From positions 1 to 64,000 of the forward strand of contig QJNS01000124.1 in NCBI GenBank assembly GCA_004154925.1: a stretch of 64,000 bases of DNA, given 5' to 3'. Both the position numbers and the translations under genes were made by a program. Position 1 is the first letter of the stretch, and the number at the start of each line of letters is the position of its first letter. Under the pieces are notes generated by a model that was not told the origin of the DNA, did no database searches, and worked only from the letters and a program-made list of their open reading frames with translations. Shown one piece after another: positions 12,207 to 22,945 of the stretch. The stretch is from Monosporascus cannonballus (taxonomy: Eukaryota; Ascomycota; Sordariomycetes; Xylariales).

Positions 12207-14005
12207 ATGGATTCCGACGAGGATTTCTTGTCTACCGTCTCCAGCGACGACGACGTGATGCACGATACCGACAACGAGGAGATTTCCGGTGCCGAAGGTT
12301 TGTACTCGTCCCCCACGCCCCTTTGGCTCACAAGCACGGAAATCTACCCGTCGACAGGTGACAGCCTCGCCGTTGCCGCCTGCACCCTATCCCGTGGTTA
12401 AAGAAATATTCGTAGTTCCTAACATGCTCAATGCATCCAGACTTTGACGAGTTCGATATCGACCCGGACGATGACCCCGACATACCATCCCAAAGTTCTG
12501 AAAAGAAGAAGGGCGTCGCGTACGACATCGGCTTTAAAGTCTACAGCCCACGAGACATCCAACGCCAACAAGATGAGATGATCGACGAGGTCAACATGAT
12601 CCTGGAGATGAGCAAAGAAGACGCGGCTATCTTATTACGACACTTCCGATGGAACAAGGAACGTCTAATCGAGGATTACATGGACAACGCCCCCAAGGTA
12701 CTAGAAGCGGCTGGTCTAGGACCCAGTACTTCGAGGCCTCCTCGGCTAGAAGCGGTGCCGGGTTTCGCGTGCGACATTTGTTGTGAAGATGAGGAAGGGC
12801 TTGAGACATTTGCCATGAAGTGCGGGCACCGGTATTGTGTGGATTGCTACAGGCAGTACCTCACCCAGAAGATCCGAGAGGAGGGCGAGGCTGCCCGCAT
12901 CGAGTGTCCCTCCGACGGGTGCCATCGTATAATCGACTCCCGCTCCCTGGACCTGCTGCTCACCCCTGACCTTAACGAGCGATACCATGAGCTGCTCAAC
13001 CGGACCTACGTCGAGGACAAGGACACTCTCAAGTGGTGTCCTGCTCCCGACTGCGAGAATGCCGTCGAGTGCGCCGTCAAGAAGAAGGACCTTGACAAAG
13101 TCGTCCCGACGGTGGCTTGCACTTGCGGCCACCGATTCTGCTTCGGGTGCATCCTGACCGATCACCAACCGGCCCCTTGCGAGCTCGTCAAGAGATGGCT
13201 CAAGAAATGCGCCGACGACAGCGAGACGGCCAACTGGATCTCGGCCAACACTAAGGAGTGCCCCAAGTGCAACTCGACTATAGAGAAGAACGGTGGCTGT
13301 AACCATATGACGTGCAGGAAGTGCCGGCATGAGTTTTGCTGGATGTGCATGGGATTGTGGTCCGAACACGGCACGAGCTGGTACAACTGCAACCGGTTCG
13401 AGGAGAAGAGCGGGTCCGAGGCACGGGATGCTCAGGCTAGATCCCGGGTCTCGTTAGAGCGTTACTTGCACTACTACAACCGATACGCGAATCACGAACA
13501 GTCGGCTAAGCTTGATAAGGACATCTACAATAGGACAGAAAAGAAGATGATCCAGCTACAGACGGCATCTGGTATGTCCTGGATTGAGGTCCAGTACCTG
13601 AACTCGGCCTCCCAGGCACTGCAAACCTGCCGTCAGACGCTCAAATGGACGTATGCGTTCGCCTTCTACCTTGCTAGGAACAACCTTACCGAGATGTTCG
13701 AAGACAACCAGAAGGACCTCGAGATGGCCGTCGAGGCATTGTCAGAAATGTTCGAGATGCCCATCCAAGAGCTATCGAATCCTAAGCTCAAGGTCGAGAT
13801 TATGGACAAGACGGCTTACTGCAACCGACGCCGGGTGATCCTCCTGGAGGACACAGCGAATAACCTCGCGAAGGGTAGGTGTCATGTCCAGACCAACACG
13901 GGGCGTATCAGCAGGCTAACGTTTCCGTCGATAGGGGAATGGAAGTTCAACGTAGATTTGAAGCCCAGTTCGCCGGCCACTAGCGGTGCTACTAGTCGCC
14001 GATAG
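12207..14005 (+). CDS. RBR-type E3 ubiquitin ligase, Ariadne/Hel1-like
   Basis: A RING-between-RING ligase that receives ubiquitin on a RING2 cysteine before passing it to substrate. Three exons (12207-12297, 12441-13874, 13935-14005) give 531 residues. Intron 1 is 143 nt with a CTAAC branch site, and intron 2 is 60 nt with a GCTAAC site. The N-terminus is strongly acidic, followed by a UBA-like segment (about 70-115). RING1 lies about 141-191, IBR about 230-277 and RING2 about 304-333. The catalytic Cys is about residue 317 in the GGCNHMTC block. The C-terminal helical Ariadne domain follows, ending in the spliced NLAKGEWKFNVDL block. Intron 2 has no stop and is a multiple of three, so its retention would insert 20 residues in frame. 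The family is firm; the orthologue name is less so (yeast Hel1 is a likely relative). Confidence 0.93.
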
Positions 14006-14951
14006 ATGACGGTGGTTAATATGCTACCGAAAGACTGGCTGGGCGGTATTCGTGGGGATTTTAGCACAGTGGCACCATTCTGGTCGTCTCCTCGGCTGTG
14101 AATGACGCCAAGAGAGTATCTACAGGAGCCGTCACTTGACCGAGGCTGCCAGCCTTATCGCTCTCTCGGGGGGTTCAGGCGAGACCTTCATCTAGCAAAA
14201 GCTACGAATCGGATAAGATCTGAACTGGCCCCGCATAATGGTCTTCAACCGGTCTCGTGTCTCTTGGCCAATCGAGCGACTAATCGTCCGGCGCTTTTTG
14301 AGGAATGGTCAGCGGCCCTGGAAGTCTCGAGAAGATTCTTACATCAATTCCCAGCTCCCGGGCTGTAGCAATGCAGGCCAGCATAAGAGTTTCTACCGTC
14401 ATTCTACCATACAACCGGTAATAATCCGGCTGCTTATAGACTAGTGAACGTGTACTCCTCAGGTTTAGAAATGCAGGATGCCGTCGACCGGTCCTTGTGA
14501 CTCTGTCGGGGGGCAGGACAGGGTGTAGGGGTTCATAGCGCTACTTTTGTTCAAGATACAAACACATCATTGCGAGCGCTTAATGACATAGAGGACATTC
14601 ATGGACGGAGTTCTGCGGTCTGGATGTCAATTTTTTTAACCTGTTCTGCTGAAGTAGATAGCCAATCCACTTACTCGCCTTCACCTCGAAGATCGAGTGT
14701 TGTCATCTATGCCACCTTGTCGTTGTTGATATTGTCTCATCTCGAACAGAAGTATCTCCTTGGGTGCCGGAAAGCACAGCAATAACAGGTCTGATCCATG
14801 CTTTCGATGAATGAGCCCGAATAACGAAATACAGTGTCCGATTTCTTCGGCCTTCTGTGGAGTACGTTTTCTGTTCAAATTACGACTTCGAAAGCGGTCC
14901 TGTTACCCATTGCTGTGCTTTTTGTCCTGGCACCAGTGGGANNNNNNNNNN

Positions 14952-14982
<31 letters not shown>

Positions 14983-16754
14983 ATTATGCGCTACAAAATG
15001 CTTTTCAGTAGAACGCGACCAGGGGAATCCCGTTCGCATGGGCCTGCTGCTCTTGGTGTGCATACCATGCATCCATATTGCTTTAAAACCCTCTCCAATA
15101 CCATATCGACCATGACAGCGCGCCCTCAGCCACACCGAACATACGTAACAGCACCCCATGGATACCCGCCTAGGTAGTTTTTCCCGCCGTCTACTGAGCT
15201 CCGCGGCTGGTGCTCCGCGCTCGACCGACTGCGGGTTAAAGGGGCATGAGCGCGCGGTCGGCTCGCCCTCCCCGTATGTGAGAATCGCGGGTATCGCGTG
15301 CAATAAAGGGATATCAGTGGAGCCACTGCCCCCCTTGGTCATCCCCGATCGATCACGAGACGGACGCGGGCCCCTTTTCCCCCCCGCCTGGCCTCGGTAA
15401 AAATCCCGCCCAGGCCCCGAACCCCGACATTATTGGAAATCGAGAGCGTGACTTAGCTTGGATGGGCTTCGGTCCACCAGTATGTAGTAGAACTTATCAG
15501 CGCCGTCTGCAGCCCTTACCGCCTTCCCCCCTCTCCTCCGTCGCCGCGGAAGTCCGGTCAGTCCGGGGAAGAGAGGGGTGGGTTAGAGCTAGGTAGGGGC
15601 TAGGTGATTAAGGATTAGAGACTAGTGGTTAGGGGTTGGACCCTCCGAGCGGGCTGATGGCTCGGCGGCAAGCGGAGGTGAGAGCCGGGAAGGTCGAGCA
15701 TACCCGGCGTTAACCCCGGTCCCCCGGTCCCCTAAGAAACTTCGTGAAACGCCTTGGGCCAAAGGCTCAGTGTCCGCGCGCACCTCCCGTCCTTCCTACA
15801 AGCCGCTATCCGAGCGCCTCGGGAGGTGACCTGGCCAGAGGAGAACGGGCTGCTCGCTTCCAGAGGCTAGAAGCCGGGTTCGCCCTCGGTCCGAGGGCTG
15901 ATTGGGACGCTGACGGTGTCAGAGCTGCGGTAGCCCCGGTTAGTTAGTGGCGCGCCGTTCAGGTCGCCACTCCGGGCCATGCGGCGCGCCCCATTTGGGT
16001 GTTCCTTAGGTTCCCTATAGACGTACATACGTAAGGCTCTGATCAGCACCAACCTCAATGATTGTGTCAGCCAGCATGGGCCGCAGCCCCGGATATTATG
16101 TAACTCGTGTAACGCGGCCGTTGCGGGGACAATAGGGTTCCGGATTCAGTCACAACCATGGCCGAGTGGTGTCTCTGTATTATCCCCAAGCACACAAAAT
16201 TCAGTAATACTCGCCTACGCTAGATTTTCCCCCTTTGCCTAAGATCCTGTAAGTTTCTTAGATGCCAGGGGGCCTAGCCCATCCGCCAGCACCTTTGTGG
16301 TCCCTCATGGTTCCTCTTTCAGGAGCCGGTTTGGGACTTAAAGCAGTTCAACTTCTTTACGCAGATACGAGCGTCGTTGATACGTGCGTCTGGTATGGGT
16401 CGTCTATCACAAAGCTTCCAAGGGACATTGAAACCAAGTAATATTGTGCTGGGAGATCCGGCATGGGACCGAGACCTTGAGAGAATTCCTGGCAATAACA
16501 GCAGGTCTGTCCGACAGGTACGATCTTTCGCCGCATTGAGGATCAGCCTAGCACGCCATCTAAGTTTCGACATCATTGGCACGTGACTGAGAGACGGCCT
16601 ACACGCTCAAATGGCAAAAGACCATATCTCAAGTAGTACGGCTTGAAAGAGCATTGCAATCGCTTGCGCTATAACCCTGGTGTCACACTGGGCGGCTCCC
16701 TATTTCTAGAGATACGAGATCCGGACCGACACACACACAGCTGGACTCGTCTAT
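14006..16754. other. Long intergenic stretch interrupted by a gap
   Basis: About 2.7 kb with no gene I can support. It includes ten Ns and a poly-C run, then a GC-rich segment (about 15,150-16,000) with many short chance frames. The 3' UTR of the peroxiredoxin gene should lie at the right end. Sequence is missing here, so a small gene could be lost in the gap. Confidence 0.45.
14942..14980. other. Assembly gap (10 N) abutting 29 C
   Basis: Positions 14942-14951 are N and 14952-14980 are C. A fixed-length N run next to a homopolymer is typical of a scaffolded contig end. The true sequence and distance here are unknown. Confidence 0.95.
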
Positions 16755-17709
16755 CTAACCCAACACCTTCTCGGCCAAAGAAACTGGCGTCCAAGTTAGC
16801 ATGCGCACACACCGGATATTGTAGCGTCAGAGAGGAAGAACCCACCATTTGTCCCGGTGTTGTCGGGCTCCACGTGCGCCTCTTTGACCTTGCCGTCCTC
16901 GATCACCAGCGCGTACCGCTTCCCGCGCATGCCGCCGAAGATGGCGTGGGCGTCGAAGCCGAGGTCCAGGGCCTTGGTGAACTCGCCCGTCGGGTCCCCG
17001 AGGAAGCGGATCTACGTTCGTGGTGAGCGAGACGCGCCATGAAAAGAACAGTTAATTTGCGGCTTTTTCCTTACCCCAGATGCCTTTGTGGGGTCCAGTT
17101 GGTCGCCCCAGGCTTTCATCCTAGAGAACGGGTCGTATTAGCCAAAGGCGCACCCGATGCTTTACGAATTTTAGTCCCCCGACCTCGCATGAGCCGACAT
17201 CTAAGAGCATAAACTGTCCCAACCCAGATTCACTCAACCGAGGACGTCCCCCCCAAAGCCGAAACAACGGACTAGACACATCCCCTTCCCCAGCCAAGTC
17301 TTGGAAGGAGAAAACAACACCAGAAAGAACCGCCACAAGAAATGGAAGAAAAAAAAACCTACACGAACGGATCATTGACGCTGACGACGAAGACCCGCCC
17401 CGCGTCCTTGATGCGCGGGTGTTTGACGTAGCCGGGGACGTGGACCTGGGAGCAGGCGCCGGAGAAGGCGGCGGGCACGCCGATGATGAGCCCGGACGCG
17501 CCGGCGAGCTCCCGGCCCAGGCTCACCTTGTTGCCTGGCGAGTCCTCGACGAGCACGTCCATGTCCGGCACCGCGTCGCCCACGCTGACGAGCGCGCGCC
17601 GCGTCACGTGGAACTGCCGACGCTGAGACAGCGGCCGGGCGGCGACGACGGCCGGGCGGGGCACCGAGGCCGCCGTCGGTACGCGGCGCGTGAGCGCGCG
17701 GAATGCCAT
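16755..17709 (-). CDS. Mitochondrial 1-Cys peroxiredoxin, Prx5/AhpC-TSA type
   Basis: Reduces peroxides with a reactive cysteine. Four exons (17363-17709, 17075-17120, 16846-17011, 16755-16783) give 195 residues. Introns are 242, 63 and 62 nt; the last exon is only 29 nt and supplies the family ending VSLAEKVLG. Residues 1-40 are Arg-rich without acids, as expected of a mitochondrial targeting peptide. The peroxidatic Cys is residue 86 in VPAAFSGACSQVHVPGY. Most relatives have Thr-Pro-Thr before that Cys and this one has Ser-Gly-Ala, with the following SxxHxPG kept. No other Cys is present, so it should act as a 1-Cys enzyme using an outside reductant. Splices restore VNDPFVMKAWGDQLDP, IRFLGDPTGEFTKAL and EPDNTGTNVS. 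The gene appears complete. Confidence 0.94.
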
Positions 17710-18088
17710 TGCTGATGTGATGGCGGGCGTTGTAGTCTTCCTCGGAGATGTAGGTAGGTTGATTGGGGGCTTAGGTTACCGACGGTAGGTAGGTACGCAC
17801 GGATTGAGTACTTCTGTCGTGAGATGTTGAGCTAACGTTACGACATTCGGGACAGAATCGTTGAGCCAAGCATGACGACATGCACAGTGCTGATAAGCCG
17901 GCTATTGAGATTGGGGTTGACGTAAGATTCCTGATTGGCTCAAAGCACCGTGTAAGCTGTCTCATACACTGTATTTACGGACTGTGCTTTAGGATATCCA
18001 TCTCCTCTCTCAGGGGGTAAGTGTTATGTAGGCATTACAACTGTCTACGAAGGCTCGGATGGCAAGGTTGCGACAGTAACGCATTGGC
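17710..18088. other. Intergenic: peroxiredoxin promoter side
   Basis: About 380 bp between the peroxiredoxin start and the 3' end of the CorA-like pseudogene. No gene recognised. Confidence 0.5.
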
Positions 18089-19720
18089 CTAAGTGCCCTG
18101 GTTCCCCTTTTCAACGTCATGCTCTTGCCGCCTCTCCATTCGCAATTTATCTTGGCACCATATGTATGAATTTTCGAGCTGCTGCCGCCGGAACCATGTG
18201 GCCGCTGTTATTAGAGTGAGAAGAATGAAGAAGGAAATGAAGGGAATGAAAAGGTCGGATATGCCATGGGGCTCTTTGATATCGAGTTTTCCGGAGCCGA
18301 AAACTCCCTACAGGGCATGTGGTCGGTTACCTATCTGTTGAACAGTCGGGTAAAATCGGAAACTTACCGCAGTAAAGGTTCCAGGAAGGAACACCATGGT
18401 GAGTATAGTTATAGTGTTCATAGAGGAGCTGTGCTGGGCTGCTTGGTGAGCGATGTCTATGTTGGTGGAGCCGTCTTGTTGCGTAACAATGTTGAACACC
18501 TGCTGAGTGAGCCAGGATCATGAGGTATCAGGTGGTTAATCCTTACGAAGTTCATTGCGGTATCCTTTCTGGCTTTGTAACTGACCAACCAGTTCTTCTG
18601 GCATTGCCAGGTTCTCAATATCCGCTCAATTGAGTCCCAAGTGTATCGCCAGCAGTCTGGCGGTGTCGCTTCGTCCGAGCAAAAGGCGTTATAGGCGAGG
18701 ATCATCTCCTCAGAATGTTTTATTGACATATCCGCATTCGCGATGCCCGTGTCACGTGTCTGGGGTACGAGGTGTAGAGTTTTGGTGATGTTCTCTAACT
18801 TTTAGCTCCCGCGGTTGCCGGCGTGCGACTCTTTCGAATAGTCGTTCACCTCGGCAATCTGGGAGAAGAGGCGATCTCGGACGTCGGCCATGAAGTCGGT
18901 AGATTGTTGATACGCATATTCAAACACCGAGGCGTGAATGAAAACGGGTTGTCTGCTGCTTCGACCTTGGGCTGGCATAAGGGGTATTGGGGCTTGGAAT
19001 GCCCATTCTGTTAAGGATTGCGATGGCACAGCCGTTATCGCGAGCTCCAGAAACGATATAATACGACGTGGTTATCACGTTGCCGTGATGCATGTATACC
19101 GAGCACGGCGCTTTAGGCTGGGATTTATCGCAACATAATCTTTGTAACCAGCGCGGATGCTGACAGAAGTACTCGTAGCGTGCAGATTTTCTCCCAGCAA
19201 TATCCTTGTGACGACCGAATGCTGACCAGTAATCCGGCCGGCGAAGCAGGTCTTGGATTGCGGCATCATGAATTTGGATCACCCCTGTGAGTTGCTCAAG
19301 GCTAGCCTGCGACAGACTCATTTGACGCTTGTAACGCGCTTAGGGTTCATACTCGAGATGAATGAAGAAGACGATAAGTGTATGACTTGACGACACTTGT
19401 AGCCTACTCTGGTCCAAAACCTTAGTAATATCGGCACCGGAAAGACTTGGCCACCAAACCGTCCCCTCATCGTATACTTTCAGAACTTGGACGTCGGAGT
19501 CGGGCCGAAAGTTATGTGCATTTGATAAAATGCTTGTCGTACACCGAGGGTTCCATGGTTCCAGAAGAAGTATCTGTCCGTTGGTGCACGAGGAACTGTT
19601 TGGTGAATCTTTGCGTAGAAGGTCGAGGTCCATTTTGCCATGCTCTCCCGTCGTAGCACCAACTTCTGTTGATCCGCTAAATGACCTCCCAAGATTCGGA
19701 GTGTTGCTCTGACTAGACAT
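18089..19720 (-). pseudogene. CorA-like membrane transporter family, broken
   Basis: Resembles fungal proteins with a C-terminal CorA-like (Mg2+ transporter) membrane region. The frame starts at an ATG (19718-19720). Two good introns remain, 18500-18546 (47 nt) and 18308-18367 (60 nt), and the tail has a membrane helix ending LTMVFLPGTFTA before intron 2, then a second helix (FIPFISFFILLTLITAATW) and a charged end. Coding similarity appears to run through two in-frame TAA codons (19340-19342 and 18802-18804), and a one-base frame change is needed near 19,005-19,030. Exons total 1,525 nt, one over a multiple of three. Both TAA could come from CAA by a C-to-T change. The family YFCQHPRW and CSVYMHH blocks and the ANADMSIKHSEEM block are readable. 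An unusual extra intron is possible at the first stop, but the candidates I tried delete conserved-looking sequence or break the frame. Confidence 0.7.
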
Positions 19721-21412
19721 GATGCTACATAGTAGACGTAAATATATATACGGAGTTAGCGCTGGGTTATAATGATTAGTAGGAACTCCACAGGACTCGA
19801 GAGTATATACAAGTCTCCAGCAAACTTTTGTAAATTAGACAACCCTCTCAGGGGCATTGATTGATGTATATGCTACAAAGTCGACGTGGCGGGCAAGCTG
19901 AAATGAGGCACCCAAACTATCACACGCCAGTTCGGAATCTAGACATCTGCGACTGGACAAAGGCGGTTGATGACCTGCACATATGTCACCCCGAAAAGCT
20001 GTAAGCAGACGAGGGTCGTGTGGGGGTGCATCAGGTACCATACAGCTGCATAAACCTGGTTTCAGGCACTCCTGAATGATCCTTTTAAGATGGATTGTTC
20101 GCTCGGGAAACTTGATAGAGGCGAGATTTCAGGAATTCCCCGAATTTGGACGGACCACGGATAACGACCCTTTGACCTACCCGAGCCTACTTACAGTATT
20201 CGATATTCCTATCTATTGTATGTCCTTGGCGCCCCTGACTCCCCTATCAGTCATACTAAGCTGACTTGGATTACCCATGACCAGCCTGTGGCTTTGTTGC
20301 GTGACCTTGTTGGTGTGCTTACTTATACGGTAAAATGCTATGATTGGGGGGTGAGATGAGTGTATCCAAGTTGGATAAATGGCTAGCTGAAGAACTGGCG
20401 ACCCGAATCATGCTTATATACACACATCACTATATTCCATGGTCTTCCATGCATACAACCTTGACGCTGCGTCCGTGGTGGGAGCCTGATCAGAGCAGAA
20501 ATCTATCAAGGACGTTATTACACCATTTACTCTAGGAGATGAACACGGAACCATGATGGTGTTCTTAAGTTTCTTGGACCTTGCAATCGGGGACCGTAGC
20601 GAGCACAACTGCGCAAGGAAAAGAATGTTGATTGATCTAGAAGAAACTGGCTAGAAGATAGTGCGGTCGCCTATGTATACCTCAAAGACGGGTCAAAAGC
20701 CTGCTAGATTCCATATTCAATGGCCCAGCCTTGAGGACTACCAAGCCATTTATGCACGGATGTGGGCCATCTAATTACCCCTATTTCGGCCCCTATTCCA
20801 ACACCATGAAGACCTCAGTCAAGTGCATCGTCTGTCAAATAGAGTGCGCTAGCTAATCTTGTTGCCTGTATTTAATGCCTTCTCTAGTTTTCTCGTCCAT
20901 AGGTTTCATCAATTTGCTCTACAGCTGAGACCTTAATCAACCCATCTACGCCTTCGTATCATCGGGGGTTATACAGGAAAAGCGAAGTTTCAAGTATCCA
21001 GTTGCTTGAGGGTTTCCCAGTACCCGCTCCAGTGATACCATAATCACCCCAGAGTGGCATTCCTCCTCTAATGTCTTCAAAATTTCATCCTGCAGCAGAG
21101 CGCAAGGGAGACTGGATGGTGTTAGCACTTAGGCCCCTGGGTTCGGGTGATAATCCGCTCAAACCTCGCCCAAATGACAGTTGGCGTGGTCTCATGGTAT
21201 GATTTCTCGTTATCATTTCAAAGTGTTAACTGTTGCAAGTCCGAGAAGCTTCCGCGTCCGATTCGGGGCGCTAGTATTTTGACCCAAGTCTACCCGTTAT
21301 TCCGCTATACGAAAGCCGGACGCGTATGAAAGCATACGCACCAGCCTAACGTAATAACAACTGATGTCCCGTATATCCGACACAGTTCGTAACTGGCCCC
21401 GCATATCTTCTT
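19721..21412. other. Intergenic stretch, no gene supported
   Basis: About 1.7 kb with balanced composition. A minus-strand segment 20,946-21,092 looks exon-like after a good branch site and acceptor, but I found no partner exon. Nothing else is recognisable. Confidence 0.4.
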
Positions 21413-22159
21413 TCAAGCCCGCTCAGAGTCAAGCGTATCGGGTTGGCATTTCCAATGCGCCCTCTTAAATGCCTCCACCTCCATTAACGCCATATAAACT
21501 CTCCTCACAGTGGGATACTTGCCAAGGTCAATCCCAACCTTTTCAGCGGTCCAAATTTCCGGAACAAGGCACACATCAGCCATGGTAACCTCATCACTAA
21601 CACTGTACCTTCCCGCTACGCCTGCGATCAGATCTTCATAGCATTGCAGCCCGCGCTCGATCCAATAAGTATCCCAATCCCTGTTTCCTGTGACAAATGC
21701 ATGTTCGGCTCCAGGTCCGGGAAAACGCGAGCAAATCTGCCGGCAGACACGCGCTGTGGTTAACGGATGTGTGTCCGTCACTAGGACATTAACGAGAGTC
21801 CGAACCACCGCTCTTGCTGCAGGACACAACTCTCCCGACGATGATGGCAAAAGACGAGCACGGTCTGGATATGCTTCTTCGAGGTATTCGAGGGCAGCGA
21901 GAGATTCAATAAGGACAGTGGACTTATATTTGTCTTGCACTGCCTGACCACGCTCTATTACTAGCGTCGGGATGGTTCCAGCTGGATTGAGCGCTTTGTA
22001 AGAGGTGGATGAGACGGTTTCAGCGTCGGCGGTGCGGTGTTCGTAAGAGAGGCCTTTCAAATTTAGAGCTATGCGAAGGCGAGCAGAACAGTCGGAGTAA
22101 TTGCGGCTGTACAGTAGTATTTTGTCGGTAGGGGAGGTGTGTGACGAGGGTTCTACCAT
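21413..22159 (-). CDS. Zeta-class GST / maleylacetoacetate isomerase
   Basis: Likely a glutathione-dependent isomerase of the tyrosine/phenylalanine breakdown route (maleylacetoacetate to fumarylacetoacetate) or a close zeta-class GST. It is a single exon of 248 residues from the ATG at 22157-22159. The frame runs farther upstream but without an ATG. The thioredoxin-fold half carries the active-site block YSDCSARLRIALNLKG (Ser22, Cys24). The family usually shows Ser-Ser-Cys here and this protein has Ser-Asp-Cys. NPAGTIPTL and the ESLAALEYLEEAYP helix follow. The C-terminal helical half has TMADVCLVPEIWTAEKVGIDLGKYP and the end QPDTL typical of the family. It is the last intact gene, ending about 340 bp before the composition drops. 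The divergent active site leaves room for another substrate. Confidence 0.85.
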   Translation of the reverse strand: MVEPSSHTSPTDKILLYSRNYSDCSARLRIALNLKGLSYEHRTADAETVSSTSYKALNPAGTIPTLVIERGQAVQDKYKSTVLIESLAALEYLEEAYPDRARLLPSSSGELCPAARAVVRTLVNVLVTDTHPLTTARVCRQICSRFPGPGAEHAFVTGNRDWDTYWIERGLQCYEDLIAGVAGRYSVSDEVTMADVCLVPEIWTAEKVGIDLGKYPTVRRVYMALMEVEAFKRAHWKCQPDTLDSERA

Positions 22160-22945
22160 TTTGGGAAATATGAGATTGGGGCAATGTGTCCGGGGTGGGC
22201 CCTCTTTAAGGAAGGAACTCCGAGCAAAAGTACGGTACGGTAGAACTGGGATCGCCGTTCTGACCACCTTCGTCTGTATTTCTGAGAAATACTTGGATAG
22301 AAAGAAATGTATTCGTAACTGTGCTTGTATGGGATCCCGACATCACACAGTGAGGCATTTGTTTCTGAAGAAGTGGATTCATCTAGCTGGTCATTAGTGC
22401 TAAAGGCTCTTGGCTAAGACAAAGAGGTAATGGCACCTTCTTGAATATGAGACCATGACATCACACACTAAAGCATATATCTGAAGAAGGTGAATTAACA
22501 GGCTGTATAACCTTTAAAAGGTTCTCGATAAAAGGTAAAAATAACGAACTCTTGTTTTATATACGTAAGTATAGCTGTGATGAAGAGAAAAAGATACTAA
22601 GAGAATATAAAGTAATCTTTTTTTAATAAATAATTAAATTACGATAAAATTTAATTATTTAAAATTAATTATTAAAACTTTAATAAAATTAAATCTGTAT
22701 TTAAAAAGAAAATACCATACTAATTAATTTGAAAATAAAAGGTGAAAATTTAAATATATTAATTAAAATCCGTATATTTAAAGTATATGGATTTCGAAGA
22801 GTTTTTGATAAAATTTGAGACTATGTTTTGAAATATTAAAATTTAACGTTATATAGTTAAATTATAAGAGCTTTAGTAAAGACGGTTCTTATTAATTTTA
22901 TTTTTAAAAACAGCTGTTGCTACTAAAAAAGCGACACCGGACGTA
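22160..22945. other. Boundary zone between gene region and AT-rich block
   Basis: To about 22,500 the composition is normal and holds the promoter of the minus-strand GST-zeta gene. From about 22,500 on, the sequence is dominated by A and T. No gene. An imperfect direct repeat (22,335-22,375 and 22,454-22,492) sits exactly at the change. Confidence 0.6.
22335..22492. repeat. Imperfect direct repeat pair at the composition boundary
   Basis: Two related stretches of about 40 bp share GACATCACACA, then GCAT, then TCTGAAGAAG, at about 22,335-22,375 and 22,454-22,492. The right copy has fewer G and C. Origin unknown; it may be the worn edge of a repeat. Confidence 0.5.

Noticed and set aside
15579..15640. 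GGTTAG/TTAGGG-like stretch suggesting interstitial telomere sequence
   Set aside because: Only scattered, degenerate units with no tandem run; within chance for a GC-rich stretch.
16157..16200. ATGGCCGAGTGGT, resembling the A-box side of a Leu/Ser tRNA
   Set aside because: No matching acceptor stem, anticodon arm or GGTTCRA-type B-box follows within a tRNA length.
19340..19410. An intron that would remove the first TAA of the CorA-like gene
   Set aside because: The 46-nt choice (GTATGA donor) breaks the downstream frame, and the in-frame 90-nt choice (GTGTCG donor) removes conserved-looking sequence and has no good branch site.
20946..21092. Exon-like minus-strand segment after a CTAAC branch site and CTGCAG acceptor
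   Set aside because: The 48-residue translation looks protein-like, but no upstream exon joins in frame and I recognise no family. It may be a relic.
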